Notes: generated by a model not told the origin, from the sequence alone. Positions 53,784-63,302 are shown, counted from the stretch's first letter. The stretch: 64,000 bases of DNA from Cedecea neteri (GCF_000757825.1 NZ_CP009451.1:4402001-4466000); one strand, 5' to 3'. A program made the numbers and translations.

Positions 53784-54707
53784 TTACTCTTCAATCACGC
53801 CCTCCGGCATCAGTTCAAAAGTACGGCAATAATCCATAAATAAACGCGTCGGGCGCGTCGGTTCGTTATGGCGTAAATAAGCCATCACCAGCGTTGAGGC
53901 GGCCATATCATCGACTATTTCCACCTGCGTAACGCGCTGGCCGTCATAGGTCACGTCGGTGCAGGGGCGGGTGACCAGCACCGAGAACCCCATTCCCTGG
54001 CCGACCATGCAGCGCACCATTTCTATCGACGGCGAACTGTAGGCCACCTCAGGGTGCAGGCCTTTGTCGGTGAAAATATTCATGAAGTAGCTTTTGCTGG
54101 GGATGACGTCCAGCAGGATCATCGGTTCACGGCTGAGTTCTTTCAGCGTCACGGACGTTTTCTTCGCCAGTGGATGAGCCGCAGGCAGCAGGGCATAAGG
54201 CTTCTGCGGGGCGTTCAACTTTTCGGTGTGCAGCGTGCTTTCCAGCTCGAGGTTGTACATAAACGCCAGGTCAAAGCGCCCGCGATGCAGCCCGTGGGTC
54301 AGCTCATTCTGTTCGCCGTCGTACAGCCGGATGGTTATTTCAGGGTAAATCTTGCGAAACCCGGCGATAAGTCTCGGCAGATAAAGCGGGGCTGCGGATT
54401 CGAAGCAGCCGATGGCGATGGTGCCGGACACAAGGTCGTTATCCGCCTTGGCATTTTGCTCAAACTGGTATGAAAGCCGCAGCAGCTCGCGGGCTTTTTC
54501 ATAAAACCGCAGCCCGCCGGGCGTGAGGGAAACGCCCTGCGCGTGGTGGCGGATAAAAAACTGCTGCTCAAAGGTGTCTTCCAGGTTTTTGATGGCAATG
54601 GAAACCGATGGCTGGGCGATATGCAGCTGCCTTGAGGCTTCGGCGATGCTCTGCGCTTCAACGACGGTGACAAAGTACTTGAGCTGCTTGAGCGTGAAAT
54701 GTGTCAT
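53784..54707 (-). CDS. LysR-family transcriptional regulator
   Basis: This 307-residue LysR protein begins MTHFTLKQLKYFVTVVEAQS with helix-turn-helix SIAEASRQLHIAQPSVSIAI and a typical effector domain (GTIAIGCFESAAPLYLPRLI). It lies between the monooxygenase operon (176 nt downstream, same strand) and the divergent ABC transporter genes (536 nt), so it is the obvious regulator of both. Confidence 0.88.
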   Translation of the reverse strand: MTHFTLKQLKYFVTVVEAQSIAEASRQLHIAQPSVSIAIKNLEDTFEQQFFIRHHAQGVSLTPGGLRFYEKARELLRLSYQFEQNAKADNDLVSGTIAIGCFESAAPLYLPRLIAGFRKIYPEITIRLYDGEQNELTHGLHRGRFDLAFMYNLELESTLHTEKLNAPQKPYALLPAAHPLAKKTSVTLKELSREPMILLDVIPSKSYFMNIFTDKGLHPEVAYSSPSIEMVRCMVGQGMGFSVLVTRPCTDVTYDGQRVTQVEIVDDMAASTLVMAYLRHNEPTRPTRLFMDYCRTFELMPEGVIEE

Positions 54708-55243
54708 GGTGCTAACCCCGGTTTTTTATTGGCAGTGGACCTTGCAAGATAGTTTCAGGCTATCCAGTTATTTCTGTTAGTAGCAAAGCCTGTGCCAGAT
54801 GCCGCCGTGGTAGGCGTTAACGGTAAAAATGATGCTCAGAAAAAATATTTTCATTTTTATTGGTCACGAATAATCCCCAAAAAGTGGCAATAAAAAAATA
54901 AGCTGCACTTTTTTGGTGCGGATAAATATTTTATATCGCTATTATCTGTCTGAAATATGTCTCTATTCGCTTTCCTGTTGGGAATTAAAGTATTGCGCTG
55001 CGCTGGTGCAAAAAAATAGCCATTGCCTTAAAACAATTTTTTATAGAGGTAAGGCATATTTTTCGTCCTTTATCCCCGTGCCTTTCTCCTGCAGCATGGC
55101 TCAATCGCAAACGCTCACCGAATGATTATCGTCCTGGCGAATATATTGCAAGGCAGTAGCCAGGGCGAAACCATAAGCTGTGAAAAGCGCCTCCGTTACG
55201 GAGCCAATAAAAAATGTTTTATCACCTGCACTGGAGTCATCGC
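54708..55243. other. Divergent regulatory region between LysR and ABC transporter
   Basis: About 536 bases, A/T-rich. Short frames at 54913-55125 and 55122-55334 have no support. It should carry LysR binding sites and the transporter promoter. A small hairpin CTCCG-TTA-CGGAG lies at 55191-55203. No specific operator could be assigned. Confidence 0.5.
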
Positions 55244-56071
55244 ATGTTTACATCTTCACATAGCAAGGCGTTATTCACCTGCATGGCGGCGGCGCTGCCT
55301 TTACTGCTCAGCGGCGGGGCTCAGGCCGCCGTGATGACCCCCGGCCAGCTTACGGTGGGGAGCGACATTACCTTCCCGCCTTACGAATACCTCGACGGCA
55401 AAACGCCCGCAGGTTTTGATATTGAATTTATCAACGGCGTTGCCGGGGCGATGAAGCTCAAACCTGATTATGTGGATACCCGCTTTACCAGCCTGATCCC
55501 CGGCCTGCAGGCGAAGCGCTTTGAACTGATTGCCTCCGCGCTGTTTATCACCCCCGAGCGCCAGAAGGTTATCGACATGGTGCCATACCTGAAAACCGGC
55601 GAATCGCTGCTGACCCTCAGCAACGCCAGCTTTAAGCCAACCAAACCGGAAGAGCTTTGCGGGCATAAAGTCGGGTCGATGCAGGGGACTTACTGGCTGG
55701 AAAAACTGCACACGCTGTCGGCCGACTACTGCGTCAAGCAGGGGCTGAAGCCGATTGCGGTGAGCGAGTTTTCAACCGACCCGCAAACCACCCAGGCATT
55801 GCTTTCCCACGCGGTAGAAGTACAGATGACCGATGCCGCCGTGGCAAGTCAGGTGGTGGATAAAATGAAAGGGCGGCTGGCGGTGACCTCGACGGAACTG
55901 CTGTACCCGGTGCTGGTGGGCCTGGGGGTGAGCAAAACCAACCCTGAGCTGAAAAAAGAGCTGAACGACGGGATTGCGGCCTTTAAGGCCAGCGGCAAGT
56001 ACTCGGCCTTAGTGAAAAAGTATCACCTGGCGGAGCCGTCCGAAGCCGAAATTCAGGCCAGCAGTTTGTAA
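55244..56071 (+). CDS. Polar amino-acid-type ABC substrate-binding protein
   Basis: This 275-residue periplasmic protein of the SBP_bac_3 family has a signal peptide ending GGAQAAV. It is followed by LTVGSDITFPPYEYLDGKTPAGFDIEFING, the family's opening block, and later LIPGLQAKRFELIASALFIT. The ATG at 55244 has GGAG at good spacing; the ATG at 55214 is less likely. It should bind an amino acid or derivative. It precedes the fused permease-ATPase gene by 24 nt. Confidence 0.9.
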   Translation: MFTSSHSKALFTCMAAALPLLLSGGAQAAVMTPGQLTVGSDITFPPYEYLDGKTPAGFDIEFINGVAGAMKLKPDYVDTRFTSLIPGLQAKRFELIASALFITPERQKVIDMVPYLKTGESLLTLSNASFKPTKPEELCGHKVGSMQGTYWLEKLHTLSADYCVKQGLKPIAVSEFSTDPQTTQALLSHAVEVQMTDAAVASQVVDKMKGRLAVTSTELLYPVLVGLGVSKTNPELKKELNDGIAAFKASGKYSALVKKYHLAEPSEAEIQASSL

Positions 56072-56095
56072 TCACCATCGCCGGGGAGTGCGGAT

Positions 56096-57628
56096 ATGTC
56101 TTTTGACTGGAACTATTTATTCAGCCTGTTCAGCAACGCTGATTTTTGGCAGGCGACCTGGACCGTGATTAAGCTGAGCCTGCTGAGCTGGATAATCAGT
56201 ATTGGGTTTGGCTTTCTTCTGGCGCTGGGCAAACAGGCCGCCTCTCCCTGGCTCTCTTTACCGGCGCGGGCCTATATCTGGCTGTTCCGCAGCCTGCCGC
56301 TGCTGGTGCTGCTTATCTTTGTTTATAACCTGCCCCAGGCGCTGCCGGGCAGCTCGGCCCTGCTGAGCGACCCTTTCTGGGCGGGGCTCATAGCGCTGGT
56401 TTTGAGCGAAACGGCCTATATTGCGGAGATCCACCGCGGCGGCCTGTTGGCCATTCCTCGTGGTCAGCGTGAGGCCGCCCGCGCCCTGGGGCTGCGCTAC
56501 GCAGGCATTCAGTGGCTGGTTATCGTGCCGCAGGCGCTGCGGGTGGCGCTGCCGTCGCTGGCCAACGAATACATCTCCATCGTGAAATTAAGCTCGCTGG
56601 TTTCGGTGATTTCGCTGACCGAGATCCTGATGGTCGGGCAGCGGCTTTATTCGCAAAACTTCCTGGTGATGGAAACCATGGCGGCGGTGGCTTTCTATTA
56701 TGTGTTTATCGTGACGGTCTTTGACTTCTTGCTGAAGCTGCTGGAAAAACGGCTGGATGTCACCCAGCGCAAAACCGCCCGCCTGCCGGAAGCCGAACTG
56801 GAAGCGATGGCCGCGCAGGAAAGCGGGCTGGTATCACGCGCGCCGCTGGCGTCAGACGTTCCCGCGCTGCAGGCTCGTAAGTTACATAAAGCTTATAACA
56901 ACGTGGAGGTGCTTGGCGCGGTTAACCTGGATATTAAGCCTGGGGAAGTGGTGTCGGTGATTGGCCCGTCCGGCTCCGGGAAAACGACGCTTATCCGCCT
57001 GCTGAATGGCCTGGAACAGCTGGATAACGGGGAGATCCTGATTAACGGGCAGCCGTTTATTCGCCTGGAAAAACAGGGGGCTCAGAAGCCTCAGTACGTG
57101 GAAAACGCCGCACACCGGCTGAATATCGGCATGGTTTTCCAGGGATTTAACCTGTTCCCGCACTTAACGGTAATGAAAAACCTGATGCTGGCGCCGCACT
57201 ACCATCGCCTGGCGACGGATGCAGAGCTAAAGCGTGAGGCCTGCGTATTGCTGCGGAAGGTCGGGATGCTGGAGCACGCTCACAAATATCCTCATCAGCT
57301 TTCCGGCGGGCAGCAGCAAAGGGTGGCTATCGCCCGGGCCCTGATGATGCGCCCGCAAATTATGCTGTTCGATGAGCCTACCTCAGCGCTCGACCCTGAA
57401 AAAGTGAATGAGGTGCTGCAGGTGATCGAGAACCTGGCGGGCGAGGGGATAACGATGGTGATCGTCACCCACGAAATGAACTTCGCGTTCAGCGTGTCGG
57501 ACAGAATTGTGTTTATGGAAAAAGGACGAGTGGTTTGCGATGACTCCCCGCAGGCGCTGCGCAGCGGAGAGAATCCGCGTATTACCGAGTTCCTGAAAGA
57601 CGTGAACCTTGCGCCCGTCACGGCATAA
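56096..57628 (+). CDS. Fused ABC permease-ATPase of amino-acid type
   Basis: This 510-residue protein combines a HisM/GlnP-like permease (about 1-225; EAARALGLRYAGIQWLVIVPQ is the EAA loop) with a GlnQ-like ATPase (about 262-505; Walker A GPSGSGKTTLIRLLNG, signature LSGGQQQRVAIARAL, Walker B IMLFDEPTSALDP). The two are normally separate genes. With the upstream binding protein it forms a complete importer as a homodimer of the fusion. It probably imports the substrate of the monooxygenase/RidA/deacylase pathway. Confidence 0.92.
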   Translation: MSFDWNYLFSLFSNADFWQATWTVIKLSLLSWIISIGFGFLLALGKQAASPWLSLPARAYIWLFRSLPLLVLLIFVYNLPQALPGSSALLSDPFWAGLIALVLSETAYIAEIHRGGLLAIPRGQREAARALGLRYAGIQWLVIVPQALRVALPSLANEYISIVKLSSLVSVISLTEILMVGQRLYSQNFLVMETMAAVAFYYVFIVTVFDFLLKLLEKRLDVTQRKTARLPEAELEAMAAQESGLVSRAPLASDVPALQARKLHKAYNNVEVLGAVNLDIKPGEVVSVIGPSGSGKTTLIRLLNGLEQLDNGEILINGQPFIRLEKQGAQKPQYVENAAHRLNIGMVFQGFNLFPHLTVMKNLMLAPHYHRLATDAELKREACVLLRKVGMLEHAHKYPHQLSGGQQQRVAIARALMMRPQIMLFDEPTSALDPEKVNEVLQVIENLAGEGITMVIVTHEMNFAFSVSDRIVFMEKGRVVCDDSPQALRSGENPRITEFLKDVNLAPVTA

Positions 57629-57634
57629 AACAAT

Positions 57635-57667
57635 CGGGCTGCGGTAACTGAAACATGCCGCAGCCCG
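57635..57667. terminator. Terminator between ABC fusion gene and DUF2493 gene
   Basis: A 10-bp stem (CGGGCTGCGG / CCGCAGCCCG) lies between convergent genes, with ATTGTTTTAT following on the minus strand. Confidence 0.75.
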
Positions 57668-57673
57668 TCTGCA

Positions 57674-58015
57674 TTAAATCTCGATAACCTTCACGCCGGA
57701 ATTGTGCGCCATTCTTATGCACTCCGCCGTGTCTTCTCCCCCAGGAAAAGCCAGTAGAACGTCAGGGCGGCTGTCTTCCAGCATAAACAGGTTGCGCCTG
57801 GTTTCCGCATATTTGCCGTGCAGCGCCCAGTTGGCCGGGTAGCGAATGACGTGCACGTCGATACCGCGCGCCCAGTTTTCTATCGCGCCGCCCAGCGTCT
57901 GGTGCCCCCCGTGAATCAGCACGTTGATAGTCTGCGTGCGGGCATATAAATCCAGCACGTGGGTAATGGTATGGGTGTCGGCATAAAACCGACCTGAGCA
58001 GATTAAAACTCTCAC
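57674..58015 (-). CDS. DUF2493 (SLOG-fold) protein
   Basis: This 113-residue protein starts VRVLICSGRFYADTHTITHV and contains INVLIHGGHQTLGGAIENWA and RPDVLLAFPGGEDTAECIRM. This is the DUF2493 pattern of the SLOG nucleotide-binding superfamily, often found on phages and plasmids. GTG at 58015 with AAGG upstream is the best start. Function unknown; nucleotide-derivative sensing or hydrolysis is possible. Confidence 0.8.
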   Translation of the reverse strand: MRVLICSGRFYADTHTITHVLDLYARTQTINVLIHGGHQTLGGAIENWARGIDVHVIRYPANWALHGKYAETRRNLFMLEDSRPDVLLAFPGGEDTAECIRMAHNSGVKVIEI

Positions 58016-58082
58016 TTTTCTGTACCTTAAAGTTGCTTTCCTTGAAAAAACTCTCGCCCGCGCGACGGCGGTTATTGTTTTT

Positions 58083-59735
58083 TTAAACGTCCGGCGGCGT
58101 GTCGATAAACAGCAGGGATTTATCGCCCAGTCGGTCAATGACCGGGTAGGCCACGGCGGCGATGTGGTGATGCACGCGACGGTAGTCCCGCAGTACCCGC
58201 TGGAAGATGTCGCCGGATTCCGCCCAGGCATTTTTGTCCTCACGCAGCTTTTTGAAATGCTCGCGGCTGGCGGAGGCCTCGAGCTGGCGAATGGTTTCTT
58301 TGCGCTGCACCAGCTGGTGGGCAGCAGACAGGTCTTCACGCATGAACGCGGCAATCGCCAGGCGCAGGCTGGTGAGTATTTCCGCGTGCAGCAGGTGAAT
58401 ATTGTGTAACTCAAAGTCGTTAAACAGCTCGCCCCGGCGTGCGCGACGCGTTGCCAGCTGGGTCAGGTTGCTGGAGAGAATGTCGCCCGCGTGCTCAAAA
58501 TTGATGATGAACATCAGAATTTCCTGCGCGCGATCGGCATCCGCGTCATTCAACCCGTCCTGACCGATGTCGGCGAGATAGGCGCGAACCGCCGCGCTAA
58601 GCAGATCCACAGACTGGTCAAGCTGGCGAATCTCGTCGGCAGCCTGTTTTTCCTGGGTGACAAACAGAACCAGCAGGCGATCGAGCATGATGGTTAGCAT
58701 GTCGGCGGCGCGCAGCGATTCGCGAACCGAATTCGACAGGCCGATATAAGCGACCTCGAGGCCTGCATCGTCGAGATACATCGGCATGCCCGGGTCGCCC
58801 ACGCGCTCTTCTTCCGGGAACAGTCGCTCGAGGAACCGGGCCATCGGCGCGGTCAGGCTGATAAACAGCAGCGCAAGCACTGCGCTAAAGGCCGTGTGGA
58901 ACCACACCACCAGCTGCGGCGTGTTCAGCCCGGATTTCTGTGCGATATCCGTCAGCAGAGGCAGCAGCAGTAGCGCCAGCGCGCAGCCGGACAGGCGAAC
59001 TATCAGGTTGCCCACCGGCAGGCGGCGAGCTACGGCGGACCCGGCGTTAAGCACCGGCGGTAATGCGCCGCCAATGTTTGCCCCAAGCACCAGTACCAGC
59101 GCGGTAGCTGGCGTCATCGCGCCGGTAGCCGCGAGGGAAGCGATCAGCAAAATAATCGCCACGCTGGAGTGGCACAGCAGCGTCAGGAGAGCCGCCACCA
59201 GCAGGGCGATTAATACGTCTCCCTCCAGCCCCTGCATGACGGCATGAAATACCGGCGTGACTTCGATGTCCGCCAGCGTGCCGCTGAGCAAATGCAGCGC
59301 AAGCAGCATCAGGCCGAGGCCAATCAGGGCGCAGCCCACGCTCTCAAAGTTGGAATGGTCCCGCAGCTTAAAGACCACAAACCCGGCCAGCAGAAGCAGA
59401 GGAATGGCGATTTCCATGTTAAAGCTCATCAGCTGCACCACCAGCGTGGAGCCGATATTCGCGCCGAGCATCACCGCCAGAGCGGGGGCAAGGCTCAAGG
59501 TGCCGGCGGCGGTAAACGACGTTGCCATCATGCTCACCGCGGTGCTGCTTTGCAGGACGCCGGTAATGCCAATGCCGGCAAGCAGGGCGGTCCAGCGGTT
59601 AGTGAGGTGGCGTCCCATCCAGTTGCGCAGCGGCGTGCCGAAGCCGCGCTGCAGCGCCGTTGAAATCATATGGCTGCCCCAGAGCAGCAAAGCGATGGCG
59701 CCAGCCAGGTTAATTAACAGAGTAGTTCCGGACAT
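58083..59735 (-). CDS. yjbB: Na+/phosphate symporter family protein YjbB
   Basis: This 550-residue protein has two Na/Pi-cotransporter repeats (GVLQSSTAVSMMATSFTAAG and LLCHSSVAIILLIASLAATG, each with the QSS/HSS motif). A C-terminal PhoU-like helical domain follows (about 330-545). This is the layout of E. coli YjbB, which exports phosphate when cytoplasmic phosphate is high. It starts 2 nt after the stop of the small ORF upstream. Confidence 0.93.
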   Translation of the reverse strand: MSGTTLLINLAGAIALLLWGSHMISTALQRGFGTPLRNWMGRHLTNRWTALLAGIGITGVLQSSTAVSMMATSFTAAGTLSLAPALAVMLGANIGSTLVVQLMSFNMEIAIPLLLLAGFVVFKLRDHSNFESVGCALIGLGLMLLALHLLSGTLADIEVTPVFHAVMQGLEGDVLIALLVAALLTLLCHSSVAIILLIASLAATGAMTPATALVLVLGANIGGALPPVLNAGSAVARRLPVGNLIVRLSGCALALLLLPLLTDIAQKSGLNTPQLVVWFHTAFSAVLALLFISLTAPMARFLERLFPEEERVGDPGMPMYLDDAGLEVAYIGLSNSVRESLRAADMLTIMLDRLLVLFVTQEKQAADEIRQLDQSVDLLSAAVRAYLADIGQDGLNDADADRAQEILMFIINFEHAGDILSSNLTQLATRRARRGELFNDFELHNIHLLHAEILTSLRLAIAAFMREDLSAAHQLVQRKETIRQLEASASREHFKKLREDKNAWAESGDIFQRVLRDYRRVHHHIAAVAYPVIDRLGDKSLLFIDTPPDV

Positions 59736-59737
59736 AA

Positions 59738-59974
59738 TTAATTCCCCCTCTTAAGGGCGGGTGGTGTAACAAAACGCAGTAACCTGATCGAAAAACGATG
59801 TATGGCGCTGGCGAGGTTCAGTAATGCTTTGGTGTGTCGATAGTTAATTTTCCCTCCGGCGAACCATGCCAGGGCACGGACGCGAAGGACGCGGGTTATT
59901 TTCATTAAAAATAAGACAACCAACGCGATGGTCTTATTTTTAATCAGGAAAATAATGGAATGTTGCTTTTCCAT
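59738..59974 (-). CDS. Small membrane ORF between mgtA and yjbB (78 aa), uncertain
   Basis: ATG at 59974 has GGAAAG at good spacing and encodes a protein with one hydrophobic stretch (SIIFLIKNKTIALVVLFLMK) and a basic C-terminal half. Its stop is 2 nt before the yjbB start, whose ribosome site lies in its last codons. No family recognised. Position just after mgtA suggests a possible link to magnesium or phosphate transport, but it may be a non-coding spacer. Confidence 0.35.
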   Translation of the reverse strand: MEKQHSIIFLIKNKTIALVVLFLMKITRVLRVRALAWFAGGKINYRHTKALLNLASAIHRFSIRLLRFVTPPALKRGN

Positions 59975-60006
59975 AATGCTTTCCAGCTTGTGTTGCCTGC
60001 CTGAAA

Positions 60007-60026
60007 GGTGCCGCCGAAGCGGCACC
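60007..60026 (-). terminator. Hairpin downstream of mgtA
   Basis: An 8-bp stem (GGTGCCGC / GCGGCACC) with a TTCG tetraloop on the minus strand, 24 nt past the mgtA stop and followed only by TTTC. Partial terminator or stability element. Confidence 0.5.
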
Positions 60027-60049
60027 GAATTACCGTACTTAACGCAGAG

Positions 60050-62743
60050 TTAGTGCCACTGTTTGAAGCGACGCATGTAGAACGTTTTCATCGCCTGAGC
60101 CACGCAGCAGTAGGCCAGCAGGGTGCCGACCAGCCACGGGAAGTACTGCCACGGCAGTGCCTGCAGCCCAACCAACGGCCCGAGCGGAGAGAACGGCACG
60201 TAAATCCCTACCGCCATCACCAGGCCGGTCATCATCATCACCGGCCAGGCGGCAGTGCTCTGAATGAACGGGATCTTCTGGGTACGCAGCATGTGCACCA
60301 CCAGCGTTTGCGACAGCAGGCCTTCAACGAACCAGCCGGACTGGAACAGGGTCTGCATGTGCTCGCTGTTGGCGCTGAACACAAACCACATCAGGGCAAA
60401 GGTGGTCATGTCAAAAATGGACGACGTCGGGCCAATCCAGACCATGAAGCGGCCGATGTTTTTGGCATCCCATTTGCGCGGCTTGCTCAGGAACTCTTTG
60501 TCCGTTTTGTCCCACGGCAGCGCGAGCTGGGAGATGTCGTACATCAGGTTTTGCAGCAGCAGCTGAATGGCGAGCATCGGCAGGAACGGGATGAACGCGC
60601 TGGCAACCAGCACCGAGAACACGTTGCCGAAGTTGGAGCTGGCGGTCATGTTCAGGTACTTCATGATGTTGCCAAAGGTCTCGCGGCCTTTTATGACGCC
60701 TTCTTCCAGCACCATCAGGCTCTTTTCCAGCAGGATGATGTCGGCGGATTCCTTGGCGATATCGGTGCCGCTGTCGACCGAGATACCAACGTCGGCATCA
60801 CGCAGGGCAGGGGCATCGTTAATCCCGTCGCCGAGGAAGCCGACGGTATGGCCGTTAGCCTGCAGCGCCTTCAGCACGCGAGACTTCTGCAGCGGCGTCA
60901 GCTTGGCGAACACGGTGCGCTCTTCCACTAACTGTTGCAGGGAAGCGTCGCTCAGTTGCTCAATCTGCGGGCCGAGCACCGGCTCGCCCGGCTCCAGCCC
61001 AACCTGACGGCAAATGCGCGTGGTGACAATGGCGTTATCGCCGGTCAGCACTTTCACCGCCACGCCGATGTCCATCAGGGCGGCAATCGCCGGGCCTGCG
61101 CTCTCCTTCGGTGGATCGAGGAAGGTGAGGAAGCCACGGATGATCAGGTCGTGTTCATCGTCGGTGCCGTACTGCTTTTTCGCTTCGGCTTTAGGAATGT
61201 CACGGGTGGCCACCACGAGGACGCGGAAACCGTCTTTGTTGTAGTCGTTGGTCATTGCCAGCATCGCCTCACGACGCTGCTCGTCCAGGGCGATAACCTT
61301 GCCGTTCTCTTCCATGTGGGTGGCGATGCTCAGCATCTCTTCCACCGCGCCTTTGCACACCAGCAGGTGATTGCTCTGGCTGTCTTTCACCACAATCGAC
61401 AGGCGACGGCGCACGAAGTCGAACGGCATTTCATCGACCTTGCTGTAACCCTGCGGTTTCACAAATCCCGGCTCATTTTCAGAGAAGTAAATGACCGCCT
61501 GATCCATCAGGTTTTTGATGCCGCTTTGGTGGTGGCTGTTGAGCCAGGCCAGTGCCAGCACGGACTCATTTTTCTGACCGTGCGTGTCGACGTGGTGCTC
61601 CAGAATGATTTTGTCCTGCGTCAGCGTGCCGGTTTTATCGGTGCACAGCACGTCCATCGCGCCCAGGTTCTGAATCGCGTTGAGACGCTTAACCACCACT
61701 TTACGCTTCGCCATAGCCACCGCGCCTTTGGCGAGGTTGGCGCTGACGATCATCGGCAGCATTTCCGGCGTCAGGCCCACGGCGACCGCCAGGGCAAACA
61801 GCAGGGCATCCCACCATTCGCCTTTCATCAGGCCGTTGATCAGGAACACTACCGGCACCATCACCAGCATAAAGCGGATCAGCAGCCAGCTGACGCTGTT
61901 CACTCCCCGGTCAAACGCCGTTTGCGCCCGGGTACCGACAATGGCTTTTGCCAGCGAGCCAAAGTAGGTCCGTGGCCCGGTCGCCACTACTACCGCCTGC
62001 GCGGTGCCGCTGACAACGTTGGTGCCCATAAAGCAGATGTTAGGGATATCCAGCAGGTTCTCGCTGTCGATCGCCTTGTCGTGCGCGGATTTTTGCGCCA
62101 CATCGCCCAGGGTGTCGTATTTCTCAATCGGCAGCGCTTCACCGGTCAGCACGGCCTGGCTGATAAACAGGTCGCGAGACTCAATGAGGCGCACGTCTGC
62201 CGGGATCATATCGCCCGCATAGAGCTGTACGATATCGCCCACGACCAGCTCGCGCATCGGGATTTCACGCGGGGTTCCTTTTTGCCCTGCATGTTCACGA
62301 CGAACGACCGTGGCGGTGGTGCGCACCATTGCTTTCAGCGCTTCGGCGGATTTAGCCGAGCGGTGTTCCTGCCAGAAGCGCACCAGGCCGCTGAGTGCCA
62401 CCATGGTGCCGATGATGATCACCGTCGTCAGGTCACCGTCTTCGCCGTGGCTGGTAGGCAGCCAGTAGTCGGTAAAGAAGCTGATGCTGGCGAGAATAGC
62501 GAGCACGTAGATAAACGGGTTGTTAAACGCCATCAGCAGCTGGATCAGCGCGTGAGGCGGCTTGTCATGAGCGACTTCGTTCAGGCCATCCCGCTCCAGC
62601 CGGGCATTCGCATGGGCTTCCTGCAGTCCTTCCCGGGTGGTGTTGAGGTTGACCAGGGTTTCTGCGATGCCGTTTTTGGCTTCCTGGGCGGCGCGCATAG
62701 ACAGCGTGCTTTTTTTATTACGGTTCTTGGTTTGTACAGTCAT
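60050..62743 (-). CDS. mgtA: Magnesium-transporting P-type ATPase MgtA
   Basis: This 897-residue P3B-type ATPase imports Mg2+ into the cytoplasm. It has an N-terminal cation-ATPase domain, the actuator motif VLTGEALPIEK, the phosphorylated Asp in DVLCTDKTGTLTQDK, the hinge VGFLGDGINDAPALRDADVG and about ten membrane helices. The length equals that of MgtA/MgtB; synteny does not separate the two, and MgtA is preferred because no mgtC is present. Expression is usually under PhoPQ with leader control. A long upstream region with small ORFs is present here. Confidence 0.93.
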   Translation of the reverse strand: MTVQTKNRNKKSTLSMRAAQEAKNGIAETLVNLNTTREGLQEAHANARLERDGLNEVAHDKPPHALIQLLMAFNNPFIYVLAILASISFFTDYWLPTSHGEDGDLTTVIIIGTMVALSGLVRFWQEHRSAKSAEALKAMVRTTATVVRREHAGQKGTPREIPMRELVVGDIVQLYAGDMIPADVRLIESRDLFISQAVLTGEALPIEKYDTLGDVAQKSAHDKAIDSENLLDIPNICFMGTNVVSGTAQAVVVATGPRTYFGSLAKAIVGTRAQTAFDRGVNSVSWLLIRFMLVMVPVVFLINGLMKGEWWDALLFALAVAVGLTPEMLPMIVSANLAKGAVAMAKRKVVVKRLNAIQNLGAMDVLCTDKTGTLTQDKIILEHHVDTHGQKNESVLALAWLNSHHQSGIKNLMDQAVIYFSENEPGFVKPQGYSKVDEMPFDFVRRRLSIVVKDSQSNHLLVCKGAVEEMLSIATHMEENGKVIALDEQRREAMLAMTNDYNKDGFRVLVVATRDIPKAEAKKQYGTDDEHDLIIRGFLTFLDPPKESAGPAIAALMDIGVAVKVLTGDNAIVTTRICRQVGLEPGEPVLGPQIEQLSDASLQQLVEERTVFAKLTPLQKSRVLKALQANGHTVGFLGDGINDAPALRDADVGISVDSGTDIAKESADIILLEKSLMVLEEGVIKGRETFGNIMKYLNMTASSNFGNVFSVLVASAFIPFLPMLAIQLLLQNLMYDISQLALPWDKTDKEFLSKPRKWDAKNIGRFMVWIGPTSSIFDMTTFALMWFVFSANSEHMQTLFQSGWFVEGLLSQTLVVHMLRTQKIPFIQSTAAWPVMMMTGLVMAVGIYVPFSPLGPLVGLQALPWQYFPWLVGTLLAYCCVAQAMKTFYMRRFKQWH

Positions 62744-63056
62744 GGTGGTGCTCCTGTCGCCGGGCGGCAGCAGGCTTTTTACGGTAAATGCCGGATTAAA
62801 GGCGGCCGAAAATAGCCCGATGCCGCATGAGCGATCGGTTTTGAATTAATTTCGCAGGGCTCCACGCTATTTATTTTTTAAAATAAACAGGCGAGAAATT
62901 TATATTTTCTTTTATTTGGACGTGGTTATTCCTGCCGATGTACAGGGATGCCTGCATCAGGGAATAAACAGCTACCAATAGTGACGTAACTCAGCGTGGC
63001 GCACGGAAGCGGGCTGCGGCATAGCGCGCAGACGAACCTACGGCGTAACGGCTGAA

Positions 63057-63302
63057 TCAGGCTACGAAGGGTCGACTTTGTGGGTCTTCGCCGTCAGAGA
63101 AGCTGCAACGACGCTCCAGCTGGCCGGTGACAGGACTGACACGCCAGTTAGTGATGCGTTGATTCAACTCACTGATTTTCGAAGAGAAAATTGAGTTTTT
63201 CTGTTTTTTACGTGCGGACAATACCCGATCGCGGGGCGGCCGGACACGCAGCGTTGATGTCACTGTTTTGACACCAGGAAAAAGGGTAGATTTGAAGTTC
63301 AT
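63057..63302 (-). CDS. Small ORF upstream of mgtA (81 aa), unknown
   Basis: ATG at 63302 has an excellent GAGGTG ribosome site at 6-nt spacing. The basic product begins MNFKSTLFPGVKTVTSTLRV and includes KISELNQRITNWRVSPVTGQ and ends SRPFVA. No family recognised. Together with the 37-aa ORF it follows the promoter at 63516-63544. The frame is open further upstream to 63374, but the ribosome site favours 63302. Confidence 0.45.
   Translation of the reverse strand: MNFKSTLFPGVKTVTSTLRVRPPRDRVLSARKKQKNSIFSSKISELNQRITNWRVSPVTGQLERRCSFSDGEDPQSRPFVA

Noticed and set aside
54913..55334. Two 70-codon plus-strand frames in the LysR-ABC intergenic region
   Set aside because: No ribosome sites, A/T-driven composition, and the second overlaps the true binding-protein start in another frame.
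62880..62990. TGTTTA half-sites upstream of mgtA, considered as PhoP boxes
   Set aside because: A PhoP box needs two (G/T)GTTTA repeats 5 nt apart. Only single half-sites are present.
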